Shown one piece after another: positions 22,797 through 42,400 of a DNA stretch of 64,000 nt; positions within the stretch are counted from its first letter, which is position 1; each line of letters starts with the position of its first letter. The translations under genes and the position numbers were made by a program. This DNA is from Paulinella micropora (lineage: Eukaryota; Cercozoa; Imbricatea; Euglyphida): positions 586,178-650,177 of the forward strand of contig BJOX01000157.1 of NCBI GenBank assembly GCA_009731375.1, written 5' to 3'. The notes beneath the pieces were generated by a model. The model was given only the letters and a program-made list of their open reading frames with translations. It did not search any database and was not told the DNA's origin.

Positions 22797-24675
22797 GTGT
22801 CGAGCAACAAGGGGGTTCCGCAGCAATGGGATGGAGCTGCTGTGAGTATTCAGAACGTTGTGCCAGACGGGGCTAGGAGGGTGAGGAGGCAAACGGACGA
22901 CGATGTTCGGAGTTCCTATGTGTCTGCTGGTCAGTCTGACCTGCCTCTGTTGAACTTCTACGACCTTGAGGGGGAGGATGTTGCCCCAGCTGTCTCATCT
23001 GCGGATTTTTTGCTCTATGGGGATCCCTTGGATAAGGCTCGTCACTCGCCTGGTACTCTAATGGCTATTACGGTGCCGGTTCCGGTGAAGGAGGCCAACA
23101 AGGCTCCTCGGTTTGTTGAATCGCGTCTGGCAGACATTCAGAAGCATTTAAAGCTGGGGGCTGTCAAGCTTGTTCGCAAGCAGGACGTACCAAAGGGCAC
23201 ACGGATCATCGGAGTGCGTTTTGCTGACTTTGACAAGTTTGAGGGGGAGGAGTGTATTGAACAAAAGTCTAGAGTAGCAGCGAAAGGTTTCATGCAACGA
23301 AAAGGGATCGATTGTGGTGACGTTGTCATACCGACGCCGGATGAGCTGGCAATTCGCACTATCTTCGCCTTAGCTAGTCTTCAGCGTGTGTTCTTGGAGG
23401 TGGAAGATGATGAGTCTGCTTTCTTGAAAGCTAAGCGTGATACTCCGGTATATTTACGTATGCCGGTAGACTACATTCCCAAGGATCATTACTTCGAAGC
23501 CTGGGCGGGATGGTCTGCGTGACTCTGGGCACCTTTATCATACACGTTGTGGCCTGCCCTTTTTATGCCAGTGTTGGATTGAAGCCAAACCCCTATGATC
23601 AATGCCTCTTCATGGGGGTGGACACTGCAACTAAGCGTAAGGTGTTGGCTATTACACATGTGGATGACTATGCCTTGGCTCCGCCGAGTGACGAAACTCC
23701 AATTGGTTCTGGGGCTGGCTACGTGAGCGGCAGGGTACGATCAAGGTGAGCAAGCCAATGAAAGTCTTGTTGGGACGTGAGGTCTGGCACTATGTGGACG
23801 ACAAGGGGGTATTCCATACCCATGTTACGGTGCGGGAGTACATTATGGATCTTATCAGTAAGTACCCAAGGGCGGATGGGAAGCCGTTGACGCCGGTGGC
23901 TGTGCCTTGTTTACCTTCGACGGGGGCGCCGACTCGTCCTTCGGAGTTTGAACGATACTCACCAATGAAAATTTGTGGGGATTCGGGCTGGGTTCGTTGC
24001 GTCCTGTGGGAGATCGTTGCGCCTCTTTCGCACCTATAGCTAGCGGAAATGCAATCCAAACCTGCTGAGTTTAATTATGCCGCTGTTGAGCAGCTTTTCC
24101 GCTATATAATTGGTCAGTCTGAGCAAGGCTTGCATTATACCTCGGACGGCAACCGTAATTTGCTTTGTTGGGCCGACGCGTCGTTCGCCATGGAGCCCGA
24201 ACGTAGATCGAGGTCGGGGGGGATGGTGGTACTTGCGAATGGGGTTATCGACTCTGATACCAGCAAGTTACGTCAAATTGCGACCTCGACTAACGAGGCG
24301 GAATCAAGGGGTCTATTTCGTACCATCCAGCGAGTGATTGGCATCCATAACTTACTAAAACAGATTCCGGTTCACAAGGACAATGAGCTGTTACGTGGCT
24401 TCATGACGGAGACTCCTGTGATCGCCGTTGACAACGCTGCGACTGTACTGGGGGCGAATAATAATATCTTTACAAGACGTCAGCGTCACTTGGAAGTCCA
24501 GATGGCGTACATCAATGAGGCCGTTCGAGAGGGAAAAGTTAGAGTGGTATCCACTGATGACCCGAATAACATGGCAGACCTGAATACAAAGCCTGTGGGG
24601 AAGCAGCCTTTTGAGCGGAAGCGTGACCAGATTCGCAACGGGACATTCTCAACTGACTTTGCTAAGAAGAGTTAG
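22797..24675 (+). pseudogene. element B reverse transcriptase and RNase H
   Basis: 22797-23522 holds the RT fingers and palm start (GVRFADFDKF, KSRVAAKGFMQRKGIDCGD, LEVEDDESAFLKA). A deletion or shift near 23500 removes part of the palm; 23510-23749 has VGLKPNPYDQCLFMG and the catalytic ITHVDDYALAP. 24049-24675 is an open RNase H region (CWADASFAMEPERRSRSGG, TSTNEAESRGLF, NNMADLNTKPVGKQ). As in element A, the catalytic box is HVDD and not YVDD. Confidence 0.88.
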
Positions 24676-24916
24676 TCTATCGCTATCTCTATCTCTGTTT
24701 CTCTCTGACTTGTGGCAATAATGTAATAGGATCACTATTATAAGTTATCGACTATTACACAGTTGCCGGTAACATTGTAAGTTCTAACTTCTTGTAAATG
24801 TTACTTCCCAATCATGTTCAAGTTATTTTATAGCTAAGTACAAGTTGCTCTCTCATTCTTTCATGAGATAGTTGTCACTAATATTACTTTTCATACAGCT
24901 TGATTTAAGGGGGAGC
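24676..24916 (+). other. 3' untranslated region and polypurine tract of element B
   Basis: No ORF. Ends with the purine tract TTAAGGGGGAGC directly before the LTR, the start site for plus-strand cDNA synthesis. Confidence 0.7.
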
Positions 24917-25215
24917 TGAGAGTATTGACATACCATTAGTTAGTAAATCAGTCATATTAATCACTAGGCCGGTCAGCCGGTAGTTACTAATTGGCATTCA
25001 GTGCCTGATGAACGGGAAGTTGACCATATTATTAAAGGTTTATACCATAATCAGTATAAGTATCAGTGATATATTGTTTTATTGTTAGTCTTGAGATGAC
25101 CTCTATCTAATCTTGTTATTATTACCATTAAAGTTATTCAGTTCTCGCATTTCAGTAGAACCACAAGTGTCCTTTAAAGTTACGTCCGGTATTATATAGA
25201 TTGTTACATCTATCA
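24917..25215 (+). repeat. 3' LTR of element B
   Basis: 299 bp, TGAGAGTATT...ATCTATCA. Inverted mate of 17120-17419. Confidence 0.85.
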
Positions 25216-26235
25216 GCACACACGGCTGTCCTTTGATCTCAAAATACTTCCAAGAACAGGGAAGGTACCAAAAGACGCTGGGATGGTCAATTCCAGTTTA
25301 TTTAGTACACTTGCTTGACAGACTACTTGTCCCTTTCGAAACCGTCAATGCAAATCATCTTCTGAGAACTAACGAGAATATTTCAAGCAGTGGAACACGA
25401 TCTGTAGCGGTTTGAGTTGTTCAAGTCAGTCTGAGAGAAAATGAAAGAAAATGTGTTAAGTATTGCCACTTTAACTGACATATGACTTGTTTTACCATTT
25501 TACCTGGAGTGTGTTGACTGGGAACCGGAAAAAGGCGTCCAGGGAAATAAAGTTTCAGATATGGCCCGGGAAAAGGCAATAGTCAAGCTTTTCTAAAAAG
25601 CTAGCTGGTAAAGGGAAATAAATTGATCTGTTAACGGCAGTTGAAAACGTAACAACTACAAGTTATGATAGTTGATAAATAAATGGAAAATGAAGTAACG
25701 GAACTAAAAATAGAAGTGTAAACTTGAAATAAAACTTGAAGAAAGTTTAACATAATATTAATGTTTCGGTCCGGTACGGTATTCATTCCGATAACTCCCC
25801 CCCCCCCCCCCCCCCCCCANNNNNNNNNNGACCATAACGGTAGGTTGGAGTTGCGATCGAAACGAATCGTAACAGATGATTGACCAATTGATATGTAAAT
25901 AAGTATAAAAAGAAAATGAATCAAAAGATTGCAGATGTAGATCAATGCGCGATATGTGCGTGCGTATATGTGTCAACGCATTGATCAAGGTAGTATCAGG
26001 ACGGATATAGTGTACCCAATCATACATCATGAAAGGAGCGTAGGGCCAGTACTATCACTACGTGTTCAAAGCGGTAAATAGCATTGTGTGACCTGCCTTA
26101 GCTGATGCCAGTTCAAAATATGTGAATCTGACTATCGTACAAGCCTGTAGAAAATACTGACTTGTTGGGTGGTATATGAAGTGGGAAAGGAGATAGAGTC
26201 CGTCGGGAGTCTAAAAGCAAAAACCACTTGAGATT
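25216..26235. other. intergenic, poly-C tract and 10-N gap
   Basis: AT-rich with no supported gene. A C run at 25797-25818 meets the gap 25820-25829. Confidence 0.6.
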
Positions 26236-27669
26236 CTACTTCGATCTCATCTTGAAGAAGTGAAAATTGTATGTCTTACCGTTGTACGGTTTTCGTAAAC
26301 GTTTGAGCTGTTCGGGAATGATCAAGCCCTTGTTCCTGGAGTTGGAGCTGGGTTTGAACTGAATATCGCGGTGAACGACCTGATCATTCTCACTGTCCAG
26401 TGTCATCTTTTTCCAGGAGTTGAGAGGCTTGGTCCACTGGAGATGCGTCGGGCCTTCCGTGACAGTGCCGTCCGGGTGCGTAATCAGCTCCACGTAGACT
26501 GGGCGGTACAGCATTTTCGACAGCGAAGTGATGCCGAGCTGGTGGACGCGGAAGTCGTCGCGATCGTCCGTGGGATCTTCGTCCATGATCATCCCTAACT
26601 TGAGCAAGCCATCGTCGATGAAGGCTATCACCTCACCAACGACATAGTCCTTCTGGTCGTCATTGTGTTTCTGATCCTGGACCGGGTCGATGGCCTGAGC
26701 CAGATCGCTTGGGGCCGTGTGGGGACTGATGATGTGTGCAATTTCAATTTTGCGGAGGACCTTGTTGGTGTGCTCGTGCCGGAGGCGAAAGTTGTTATTG
26801 GATGGTTTTTCCAATATATTAATGTACAGGTCGTGTTGAAGAACAGATTCTGGAGGCGGGAATACCTTTAGTTGATTGCTTGGGGCGATAGACGGTGACT
26901 CGGTCACCCACCTTCCAATCGGGTAGCTTGCGTCGCCGTTGCTTGTTCTTCTGTTCGTTGGCAGCCTTGCGCGTGAAGGAAGCGTATTCTTTAACATACG
27001 CAGTGACAGCAATCCGAGATAAGCGGAGAGTGTCGAGTTGGTCCGATTTCTGGACGGTCGTCGAGCCAGACTCGTGACTTAGTCATTGCGGCCATTGATC
27101 GAGCCGCGCGTTCAGCGATGACGTCGGGAGAATCGAAGATATCGATAGATGTACTTGTCTGGCGAGCCATCATACCTTCAAAAGCGGCACCGGATACGCC
27201 GGTGGCGGTGGAGACGTAAGTGTTCTGCGAGAAACGGCGACAGAGCTGGCATGGCCTTGGGCCAAGTCTTCTTGTTTTTGTCTGCGAGTGCCTGGATAGC
27301 GCGGCGGAGGCTTTGATGCCTGCGTTCTACCATGCCTAACTGATGGTGAGAGTATGGCGCAGTGTTGAGCCATTCGATTCCAGCCATGCTGCAGAAGGCC
27401 TTGGCCGCCAAGATTCAACTGCCACGGAAAGATCCATGATCGTCAGATAGGATGGCATCGGGAAAACAAAAAAGGCAAACACATCGGGCGAGAAGTGGTG
27501 GAAACGGCTGGAATAAACAATAGGTAACCTGCGAGGGAATTGTTTCATTATAGTTAAATTCTTCTGCGTGGGAAGTCGTTGGCCGGTAGGAGGGGGACGC
27601 CCCGAGTTCCGGTCGCAGTTTGAAGAAGTCGCGAGGGTTTTCTTCCGTTGCCGGCGGGTGGGCCGGCAT
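26236..27669 (-). pseudogene. decayed LTR-retroelement integrase fragment
   Basis: Reading right to left: AILSDDHGSF, a frame change, then MAGIEWLNTAPYSHHQLGMV and ERRHQSLRRAIQAL. This gives an Asp and a Glu about 37 residues apart, as in the second half of a retroviral-type DDE core. A further shift gives the frame 27012-26236, a 258-residue tail with a PDWKVGDRVTVYRP-like start in an overlapping frame, as in integrase C-terminal domains. Not copia-like; gypsy or BEL type cannot be decided. RT and LTRs were not found. Confidence 0.65.
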
Positions 27670-28600
27670 AAATCAAAGCTTGATGCACGATGCGATCGTG
27701 ACTAAGCAGTTGAACCGGTCCGAGGACGGCTGCCACCTCTCAGTGTGCAAGAACAGTACTCAGATGTATGTTCTAACAGTTTCACCTGCTCCCTGTGGAG
27801 TCAGGACAAGTATTTAATTAATATTTTTACGCAATCACTCTTTCAATACAAACTTGCCACTCGTAGGGATGAGCGGGAAGACGAAGTGTGAGAAGGAAAG
27901 TTAAAATGACTCGAGTTGAAGGCGACTGAATAGAGTCAAACGACTGGTACAAATTAGTTTGAAAACAGTGCTTGCGTTAAAAAAACAGTAGTGAGATAGC
28001 CATAGTGTTTTTTATAAAATCCTTGGCACTCGTAAAGGTGAGTGTGAAGACGAAGAGATAGAATGGAAGAGTTAATTAACAGGTGAAACGTAGATAACTC
28101 AACGGGTTAGCCTTCAGAACTATGGAGATGTTACATGATGATAGTTGACGTCCATGCAGACTAATAAACTAGCTTACTGATACATTGGTAATTGGTGGAC
28201 CGATCTGACTGCTTAGAGTAGCTACTGTGTCACTATCGTGACAAAGATAGTGACAAAGATAGCTTCACTAGGCAGTTCAGGCCCGCTCTGGGTCACTTAT
28301 TATATATTACTGACAAAATCAGCCAACTTGTATCTTATTGTTCTTGGTCATCAAATGGGCTACGCAGTAGGGCTACGACTCTGAAGACGTTGTTTGAAAG
28401 GCCATAGCCAGGGCTTTCAGACGAGGTGCCTAGAGTTGCTGGATCTCGAATATTGATTGAGAAAAAGAAGATCTAAGTGGGCTTCGTTTTGCCTCTTCCA
28501 CGTTCCCGGTCGAATTGAAGGACCGGGGTCTGTGATTATCGCGCTGTCAAGTTGATAAGAAACTATGAAAATAAGGTAGTAAAAAAAACTCTTATACGTC

Positions 28601-28640
<40 letters not shown>

Positions 28641-29140
28641 CAAACATGCTTACTGAACCATGAAAGGTAAGTAATTCACCCCAGCCACAACACTCTTGGT
28701 ACATATGAATACCATGAACTGGCCCTTCTATGTGTGACGGACCACTCTCAAGTGGTGAACTCGTCCTTGTGAACTCATTCTCCTCCATCAATAGTTGACA
28801 TACAAAAAGTCTGAGCGCGTCGTTTGAAAGCTCATGACAAGAGCTTTCAAACGATGGCATGGCCACCAAGATCGACGGAGAAGCTACGAGATCAAAGTTG
28901 GATAATCTGCCACTTGGCGTGTTCAAAGTAATAGGCAAACTCAGGAAACAGAAAAATTATGTTTCCATCAAACTCCATATATGTGAGAATACTTCCACAA
29001 AAATGGACCCATGCAGGTTTGAAAAACAGGAAATAGCCGTAAATGTAGTGAGCTATTTCGTATAGATCGTGAAAAATCACAATCAACAATACTGTGTATG
29101 TCCCCAGATGCATAATCCACAGGTCATTCAAAATGTCAGG
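27670..29140. other. intergenic with dispersed repeat and two related hairpins, no gene seen
   Basis: The repeat at 27850-27886 is the inverse of 6844-6880. A perfect 14-bp hairpin (TCGTTTGAAAGCTC / GAGCTTTCAAACGA) spans about 28820-28854, and a weaker version lies at about 28392-28424. (TA)n at 28600-28640. No ORF with recognisable content. Confidence 0.55.
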
Positions 29141-29144
29141 CTTG

Positions 29145-36855
<7,711 letters not shown>

Positions 36856-36954
36856 CGCGCCCCTAGTCAGACATACATATGCAGGAGATAAAGCCGCAAG
36901 GCGTAAGGGCGGGGTGGGGGTGGGGTGTGAGTGTGTGTGTGTGTGTTGGGGGGG

Positions 36955-37110
36955 TGGGGGGGGGGGGGGGGGGGGGGGGGNNNNNNNNNNAGGAGGAAGA
37001 AGAAGAAGAAGAAGAAGGAAGTAGAAGGGAGAAGAAGAAGAAGGAAGAAGAAGAAGAAGAAGAAGAAGAAGAAGAGAAAGAAGAGGAAGAAGAGGAAGAA
37101 GAGGAAGAAG

Positions 37111-37143
<33 letters not shown>

Positions 37144-37567
37144 AGAAGAAGAAGAAGAAGAAGAAGAAGAAGAAGAAGAAGAAGAAGAAGAAGGAGGAGG
37201 AGGAGGAGGAGAAGGAGAAGGAGGAAAGGAGGAGAAGAAGAAGGAGAAGAAGAAGAAGAAGAAGAAGGAGAAGAAGAAGAAGAAGGAGAAGAAGAAGAAG
37301 AGAAGAAGAAGAGGAAGAAGAAGAAGAGGGAGAGAGAGAGAGAGATAGAGAGAGAGAGAGAAAGAGAGAGTGAGAGTGAGAGAGTGAGAGAGAGTGAGTG
37401 TGTGTGTGTGAGTGAAAGCAAATAGGCTTTTTTCAGGACAGTCTCCTATCGACGAGCTAGCAAAATGGGGGTTTCCGATGTTGGTGAGGATTTTAAGAGA
37501 CACAAAGGGCATACAGTCATTCTCTCCCAGCACAGTTCCCTCACATGTTCGCGCCTTGATAGGAGAA

Positions 37568-37611
<44 letters not shown>

Positions 37612-37660
37612 AGGGAGGGAGAGAGAGAGAGAGAGAGAGGGAGGGGGGGAGGGGGGGAGG

Positions 37661-37692
<32 letters not shown>

Positions 37693-37815
37693 NNNNNNNN
37701 NNAGAGAGAGAGAGTAAGAGAGAGAGAGAGAGAGAGAGAGATGAGAGAGATGAAGAGAGATGAGAGAGATAGAGAGAGATTCTCTCTCTCTTGATCTCTC
37801 TCTCCTCTCTCTTGA

Positions 37816-37891
<76 letters not shown>

Positions 37892-37918
37892 ATCTCTCTC
37901 CTCTCTCTCTTTCTTGAC

Positions 37919-37975
<57 letters not shown>

Positions 37976-37998
37976 CTCATCTCTCTCTCTATGAGAGA

Positions 37999-38052
<54 letters not shown>
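36955..38052. repeat. poly-G, AGA, GAGA and CTCT repeats with two gaps
   Basis: A G run to 36980 meets a 10-N gap (36981-36990), then (AGA/AGG)n to about 37330 and (GA)n to 38050 with a CT-GA inversion at 37780-38000 that can form a long hairpin. A second 10-N gap is at 37693-37702. About 37400-37565 is unique sequence without a recognised ORF. Confidence 0.9.
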
Positions 38053-38250
38053 CACCTTTAAAATAAAATATATACATAAAAGAACATAATAATATTAATA
38101 TCACCGCACAATATATCTAAACAGAAATATATATATTAATTTTAATAACTATAATAGTGTTAATACTGAGCCGCTGAATACTAATTTAATATCGTCCTTA
38201 ATACGCTCAACTGAATAACTAGGTTTCCACCTTAGATAACGGTATAACTA

Positions 38251-38551
38251 CTACTATAGGTACCACTATTGGACAGTTATCTTTCATATAAAATAAGGCT
38301 ATTTTTATATAAATTAGTCTTACTATTAATTTCAATAAAAATATACATAATTTTATCCAAATTAAATATAACAATCATTAAGCCTTAAATAGTCCATATT
38401 TGAATTTCTCTCAAACTCTAAAAAAAGATAACTTATCTATCTTTTTTCAAATCAACACGAAGAGACATTAAAACCTGTTTCTTAGTTTTTACTGCTGTCC
38501 TGAACTTAGTTATCTTTTTTGAAAAAATTAAAAGTCCTCCCTGTTGCGAGT
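38251..38551 (+). repeat. left terminal inverted repeat
   Basis: 301 bp; aligns end to end with the reverse complement of 60316-60616 at roughly 90% by eye, without large gaps. Confidence 0.92.
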
Positions 38552-38686
38552 TTGATTAATTAATTTTTTTCCATAAATTTTTTACCAGTCTATATATCCT
38601 CACCAGACTATCTGAAAAATTTGGACGACTTTCAATTGAGAAGAATAAGGAATTCTTTTGAGTAAGAGATGTCCAACAGATAATTG

Positions 38687-38881
38687 ATGAAGAAATTAAG
38701 GCAATTGAAAAAAGTGGAGAAAGGAAAGCCAACCGATGTTTTTCCGTTTGGCAAATACAAAGGAAAAAAAATTCAAGATGTTGCAACTATTGATAAGCCA
38801 TATCTTGAATGGGTAATGAAACAGCCGTGGTTTGATAAATTTACAGACATTAAAAGTGAAGTAAAAAAATATTTACAATAA
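38687..38881 (+). CDS. small protein with ExoX-C-like FGKYKGK domain
   Basis: 64 residues from the ATG at 38687. FPFGKYKGKKIQDVATIDKP then YLEWVMKQPWF is the pattern of the small domain found at the C-terminus of some exonuclease X-like nucleases and as a stand-alone viral protein (from memory). No nuclease catalytic domain is attached. It sits just inside the left TIR and is followed 27 bases later by a paralogue. Possibly a nucleic-acid-binding or nuclease-associated factor; function inferred only. Confidence 0.6.
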   Translation: MKKLRQLKKVEKGKPTDVFPFGKYKGKKIQDVATIDKPYLEWVMKQPWFDKFTDIKSEVKKYLQ

Positions 38882-38908
38882 AAATTAATATTTACTTTAT
38901 ATATATCA

Positions 38909-39387
38909 ATGACTGACCTGAACACCAAACAAGACTACTTAAATGAAATTGAAAAATGGAACCTTGACAGCGAAATAAAAAGCCAACAATTAAATGGACT
39001 AAGCCCGACATTGTTTCTTTCTATGAGCAATACAAGCCAAGGGACTACAACGAAGTTGAAGATGTATCCTTCGGACAGCACGACAATGTGAAAGTAGTTA
39101 TTCCATTGGAGGCTACACTAGCAAAAATTATAATGGAGGAACCAAGCACGCCTTTTAAGGAAACTGATTTAAAAGAGACTGGAATTACTGATATTGAAAT
39201 GAATGTGGGTGAAGAAATAGCGAATGCTACAGACGAAGGATGTACCGCAAAAAAAGATGTTGTTCTTCAATATGGAAAATATGCACACAAAAACATTGAA
39301 TATGTAGCCAAGATTGATAAAACATACCTTGAATGGTTAGTTCAACAGCAGTGGTGCCAAAATGTGGATGACATAAAAATCTTATAA
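38909..39387 (+). pseudogene. paralogous ExoX-C-like protein, frameshifted at an A run
   Basis: Starts MTDLNTKQDYLNEIEKWNLD. After the AAAAA run near 38978 the coherent sequence continues in another frame (KPTIKWTKPDIVSFYEQYKP) into the frame of 39088-39387. It ends with VLQYGKYAHKNIEYVAKIDK and TYLEWLVQQQW, the same domain as the upstream neighbour. About 159 residues if the single-base error is ignored. The homopolymer makes a sequencing error possible. Confidence 0.65.
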
Positions 39388-39497
39388 TGATATTTTATTC
39401 AATTAATTTTTTTTGCTTTATTAGTCTTCTATGAAGTTAGCGATAACATTAACATTTGAATCATTATTAGCAGTAGCAACGGATGTTTATGTAACAC

Positions 39498-40850
39498 TCA
39501 ATACATCACTAGGAGACAGATATTTATATCATAATTTCTAAGATTTATTTGTAGAGTTGATTGAGAATTTACGTAAAGTTTAAAAATTATTGTTCCGTTG
39601 GCAACTGCACTCTCCTTTGTATCAGTATCTACAATTGAATATTTAGTATCAACATCTGCAAAACCCTCTCCAGTTAGTGTCCCACTCAATACCATTCTTA
39701 CTACACACGCCTTACTATCTTCATTCGTAATACTTATCAACGTAGGATAAACATTTGAATAATTTGTTAAATTAGCACCGCCCGCATCAAATGTTGCTTT
39801 ATTCCTGATATTAATAATAGTGCTTTCAGTTGTGTTTGCTGCTTTACTTCCTTCCACTTCGTTTGTTATACTTGTGTTTATCATATTACTCCCTTCAATA
39901 AATAATCAAACACTCGCTGTTTTAAGAGTTTGAATTCAGGTAGAAGCATCATTCCTCATTAGTGCGGTAAATGGTAAAGTAGTGTTTCTTAGACTTACAC
40001 CTGTGTTTGCATTCGCATACTTAATAGTATGGACTAATTGAAATTCGCCTGTCGTAGGATTTTCAATAGAAAACCTTATAGCACCAAAGCCTAAATATTG
40101 AAATTGAATTTGGAACACATTTCCTTTACTCCAATCAATAACAGACATATCTTTTGTTCCATTGCACGGGTCATCCCAGTTTGCTTGTTGAATATAAGTT
40201 ATTGCCCCTCCTCTGGCTTGTAGAATACTCATCCCGACATTAGTTTTATAAAAATAAAAACCATTTGAAAAATCACTTTCACCAATTCCTACACATAAAT
40301 AATAGGATTTTGTGTCATCAGTTGTCCATATAGCAGTGAAGCGACCAACAACTCCCATACCAGTCCGATATTTTATTCTTCTTTTACTTGTTAGGATAAC
40401 ATCCGCTGTGTTAGTTATTAGCTTGAGTTTTTAATTCTGCAATATTATTCAAAAATGACACAGAAGATTTTGTTTCTGTTTTAGTCCATACCCTTGTATT
40501 AATAGTGTATGGAAAGATTTCCTGAACAACTGGAGTTAATTGTCCAACTAGTGTTTCTCCAAAAGCAGTTTTCATATTATCAGTTTTAATATCACCATCA
40601 TATCTGACCCTGACGTTTAAAAAATCTCCGTCTGGATTTTTCGAGATTAAATTTATCTGGTGTGTCTGATGAGCATTATTCTGTGTAGTGCTAATGAACT
40701 CCCATCGTCTCTCATTAGATAGATCAAGCACACTAACTTCATTTTGTCTTTGCTCCACAGTGAGCGGGTATTATCCCAAGTATCAACCCAGAACCAGTTG
40801 TATTGATACACATTTGAATCATATGTAAAGTTACCTATAGATAAAGTTTA
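39498..40850 (-). pseudogene. virion surface / receptor-binding-like protein, three pieces
   Basis: Three minus frames line up as one protein of more than 400 residues. 40850-40411 includes YNWFWVDTWDNTRSL, a shift, then VLDLSNERRWEFISTTQNN. A shift near 40400 leads to RRIKYRTGMGVVGRFTAIW and GIGESDFSNGFYFYKTNVG, then FQYLGFGAIRFSIENPTTGE and FQLVHTIKYANANTGVSL. The last piece, 39884-39498, has INIRNKATF and VVRMVLSGTLTGEGFADVDT. This run of motifs is, from memory, shared by surface proteins of giant viruses and Polinton-like viruses. Role in attachment is inferred. The 5' end is lost at the foldback insertion beginning near 40861. Confidence 0.65.
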
Positions 40851-40860
40851 CGAACGCGGC

Positions 40861-41154
40861 GGAACGATAGGCTTTTAGGCTTTTATAGTTATGAATACAA
40901 TTTTTTTGTTTGAAAGTACGTCTATTAAAGTTGTTCCCAACGCAAAAATCATTGCAATATGTCATACGATGCTTGCACACTGTGTTCTCAAAGACAGCAC
41001 TGTCAAATTAAAAACTGTTTTTAAAAAAAAAATCACTATGAGAAAACGTCATAAAAATCATTGAAAAATAGGTTGGGAACAACTTCGAGTTACGCTCTAT
41101 CACATACTAAAAGCTCAGCCTCTGAAACCTTCTGGTTTAGAAGCCTATCGTTCC
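40861..41154. repeat. foldback element with two nested perfect 14-bp inverted repeats
   Basis: Outer arms GGAACGATAGGCTT (40861-40874) and AAGCCTATCGTTCC (41141-41154); inner arms AAGTTGTTCCCAAC (40928-40941) and GTTGGGAACAACTT (41072-41085). No ORF. Resembles a MITE or a cruciform-forming insertion between two truncated virion genes. Confidence 0.75.
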
Positions 41155-42400
41155 CCCGATTCCACAAAACTTTTGCTTGTTGTTCACGCCTGCCCTCACA
41201 TTTTTCAGCCGATTTTTACTGTGTCGTTCTTGGCTATTTTCGTGAATTTTTTTGTCTGAAAAATGGTGTGTGTACACTCGTTTTCGTTGTTGATATTTGT
41301 AGCATCTTCTATGTTTTGTGATATTTGCATTCCACATTTCGATAGGATAGGTGTTTAGGACGTGACACATGTATAAATTTTTTCAATAAAATTCCATTTA
41401 TGTGCAACAAATTTTCCTTGCAAAACTCTGGTCTTGTAAAATAAGAAAAAATAGAAAATTTGGTTTTGTGATCAGAGTTCAGTTTGTATAGTGCTAGAAA
41501 GTGTCTAAATATGTTTGTACACTTAATAAACACGATTCCTCAAACCAGGTACACTTCAATTTGTGTGTAGAATGAAAACATAAAGTCTCATTTTGGAGGG
41601 TATGTCGGAACAAAAAAATCACTTTCAAAAGCTATGAGAGGAGTTCGCTCCTCGAAATTGTTTGATTGGAAACTACCATCCTAGTGACAGATATGATATT
41701 CCAAGCATAAAAATGAAGTTCCACAGTATATTAGCTGCATACAAGGTCACTGTGTCCACGAAACTCATGCAGTCAAAAAGTTGTTGTTGTGTATTTATAA
41801 ATACAGACAAAATAAATAATTATAAAATACAGGGAAGCTAGTCTAGTGATAGTAGAAGTTGAATGGAAAGCTTTCTTTGAATTATTAATAAGAAATACGA
41901 CTCCTAGACTCATTTTCATTTTTTTGACTACCCTCCTGGCGACCTGTTTTTGCTTCAACTTTTCTAAGTCAAAATATAATTTATTGAAACAAAAATTGAT
42001 ACATTTGTTTCTTGTGATGTATTTAACATCATTCATCACTCTTTCAAGTATGAACATATCTCTTGCGCGCAGAAACTGAGCATGTGTCGGAGGTGTCGAG
42101 ACACAATGTTTTGAAAAAAATCTGGCCAGTATACCACAAAACCCGTACATTTTCCTATGCAATCGTGAAACTTCCCTACAAAAAGTGGTAGGGCAGGCTT
42201 GAACATGAATTTTGAAGAGAGATCTTTGAAGTTAGTTTTCGTTATCTTCCAGTTTAGTTATAATAAAATCCTTTTGGGATATTAATCTTCAATACTCAAA
42301 AATTATATTAACAAAAAGATTCATCACAAAACTTTATTTTAATTTTGATAGGGCCACTCTATATATGAGTTCATCAAAACAGAACCTTCAAGCTTAGATT
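41155..42400. other. insertion-like segment without recognised genes
   Basis: Lies between the broken 5' end of the surface protein and the broken 3' end of the capsid gene. Contains a 129-codon minus frame (42162-41773) rich in Lys, Phe and Ile that I do not recognise and that has no virion features. Together with the foldback at 40861 it may be an inserted mobile element. Confidence 0.45.

Larger units (their letters stand above)
17420..25215 (+). mobile_element. degenerate Ty1/copia retrotransposon (element B), plus strand
   Basis: Gag, zinc domain, integrase, RT and RNase H follow in copia order on the plus strand and end in a polypurine tract (TTAAGGGGGAGC, 24905-24916) and a direct-orientation 3' LTR (24917-25215). 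The expected 5' LTR is missing; in its place stands a family B LTR in the opposite orientation. There are many stops and frame changes. No target duplication could be identified. Confidence 0.8.
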
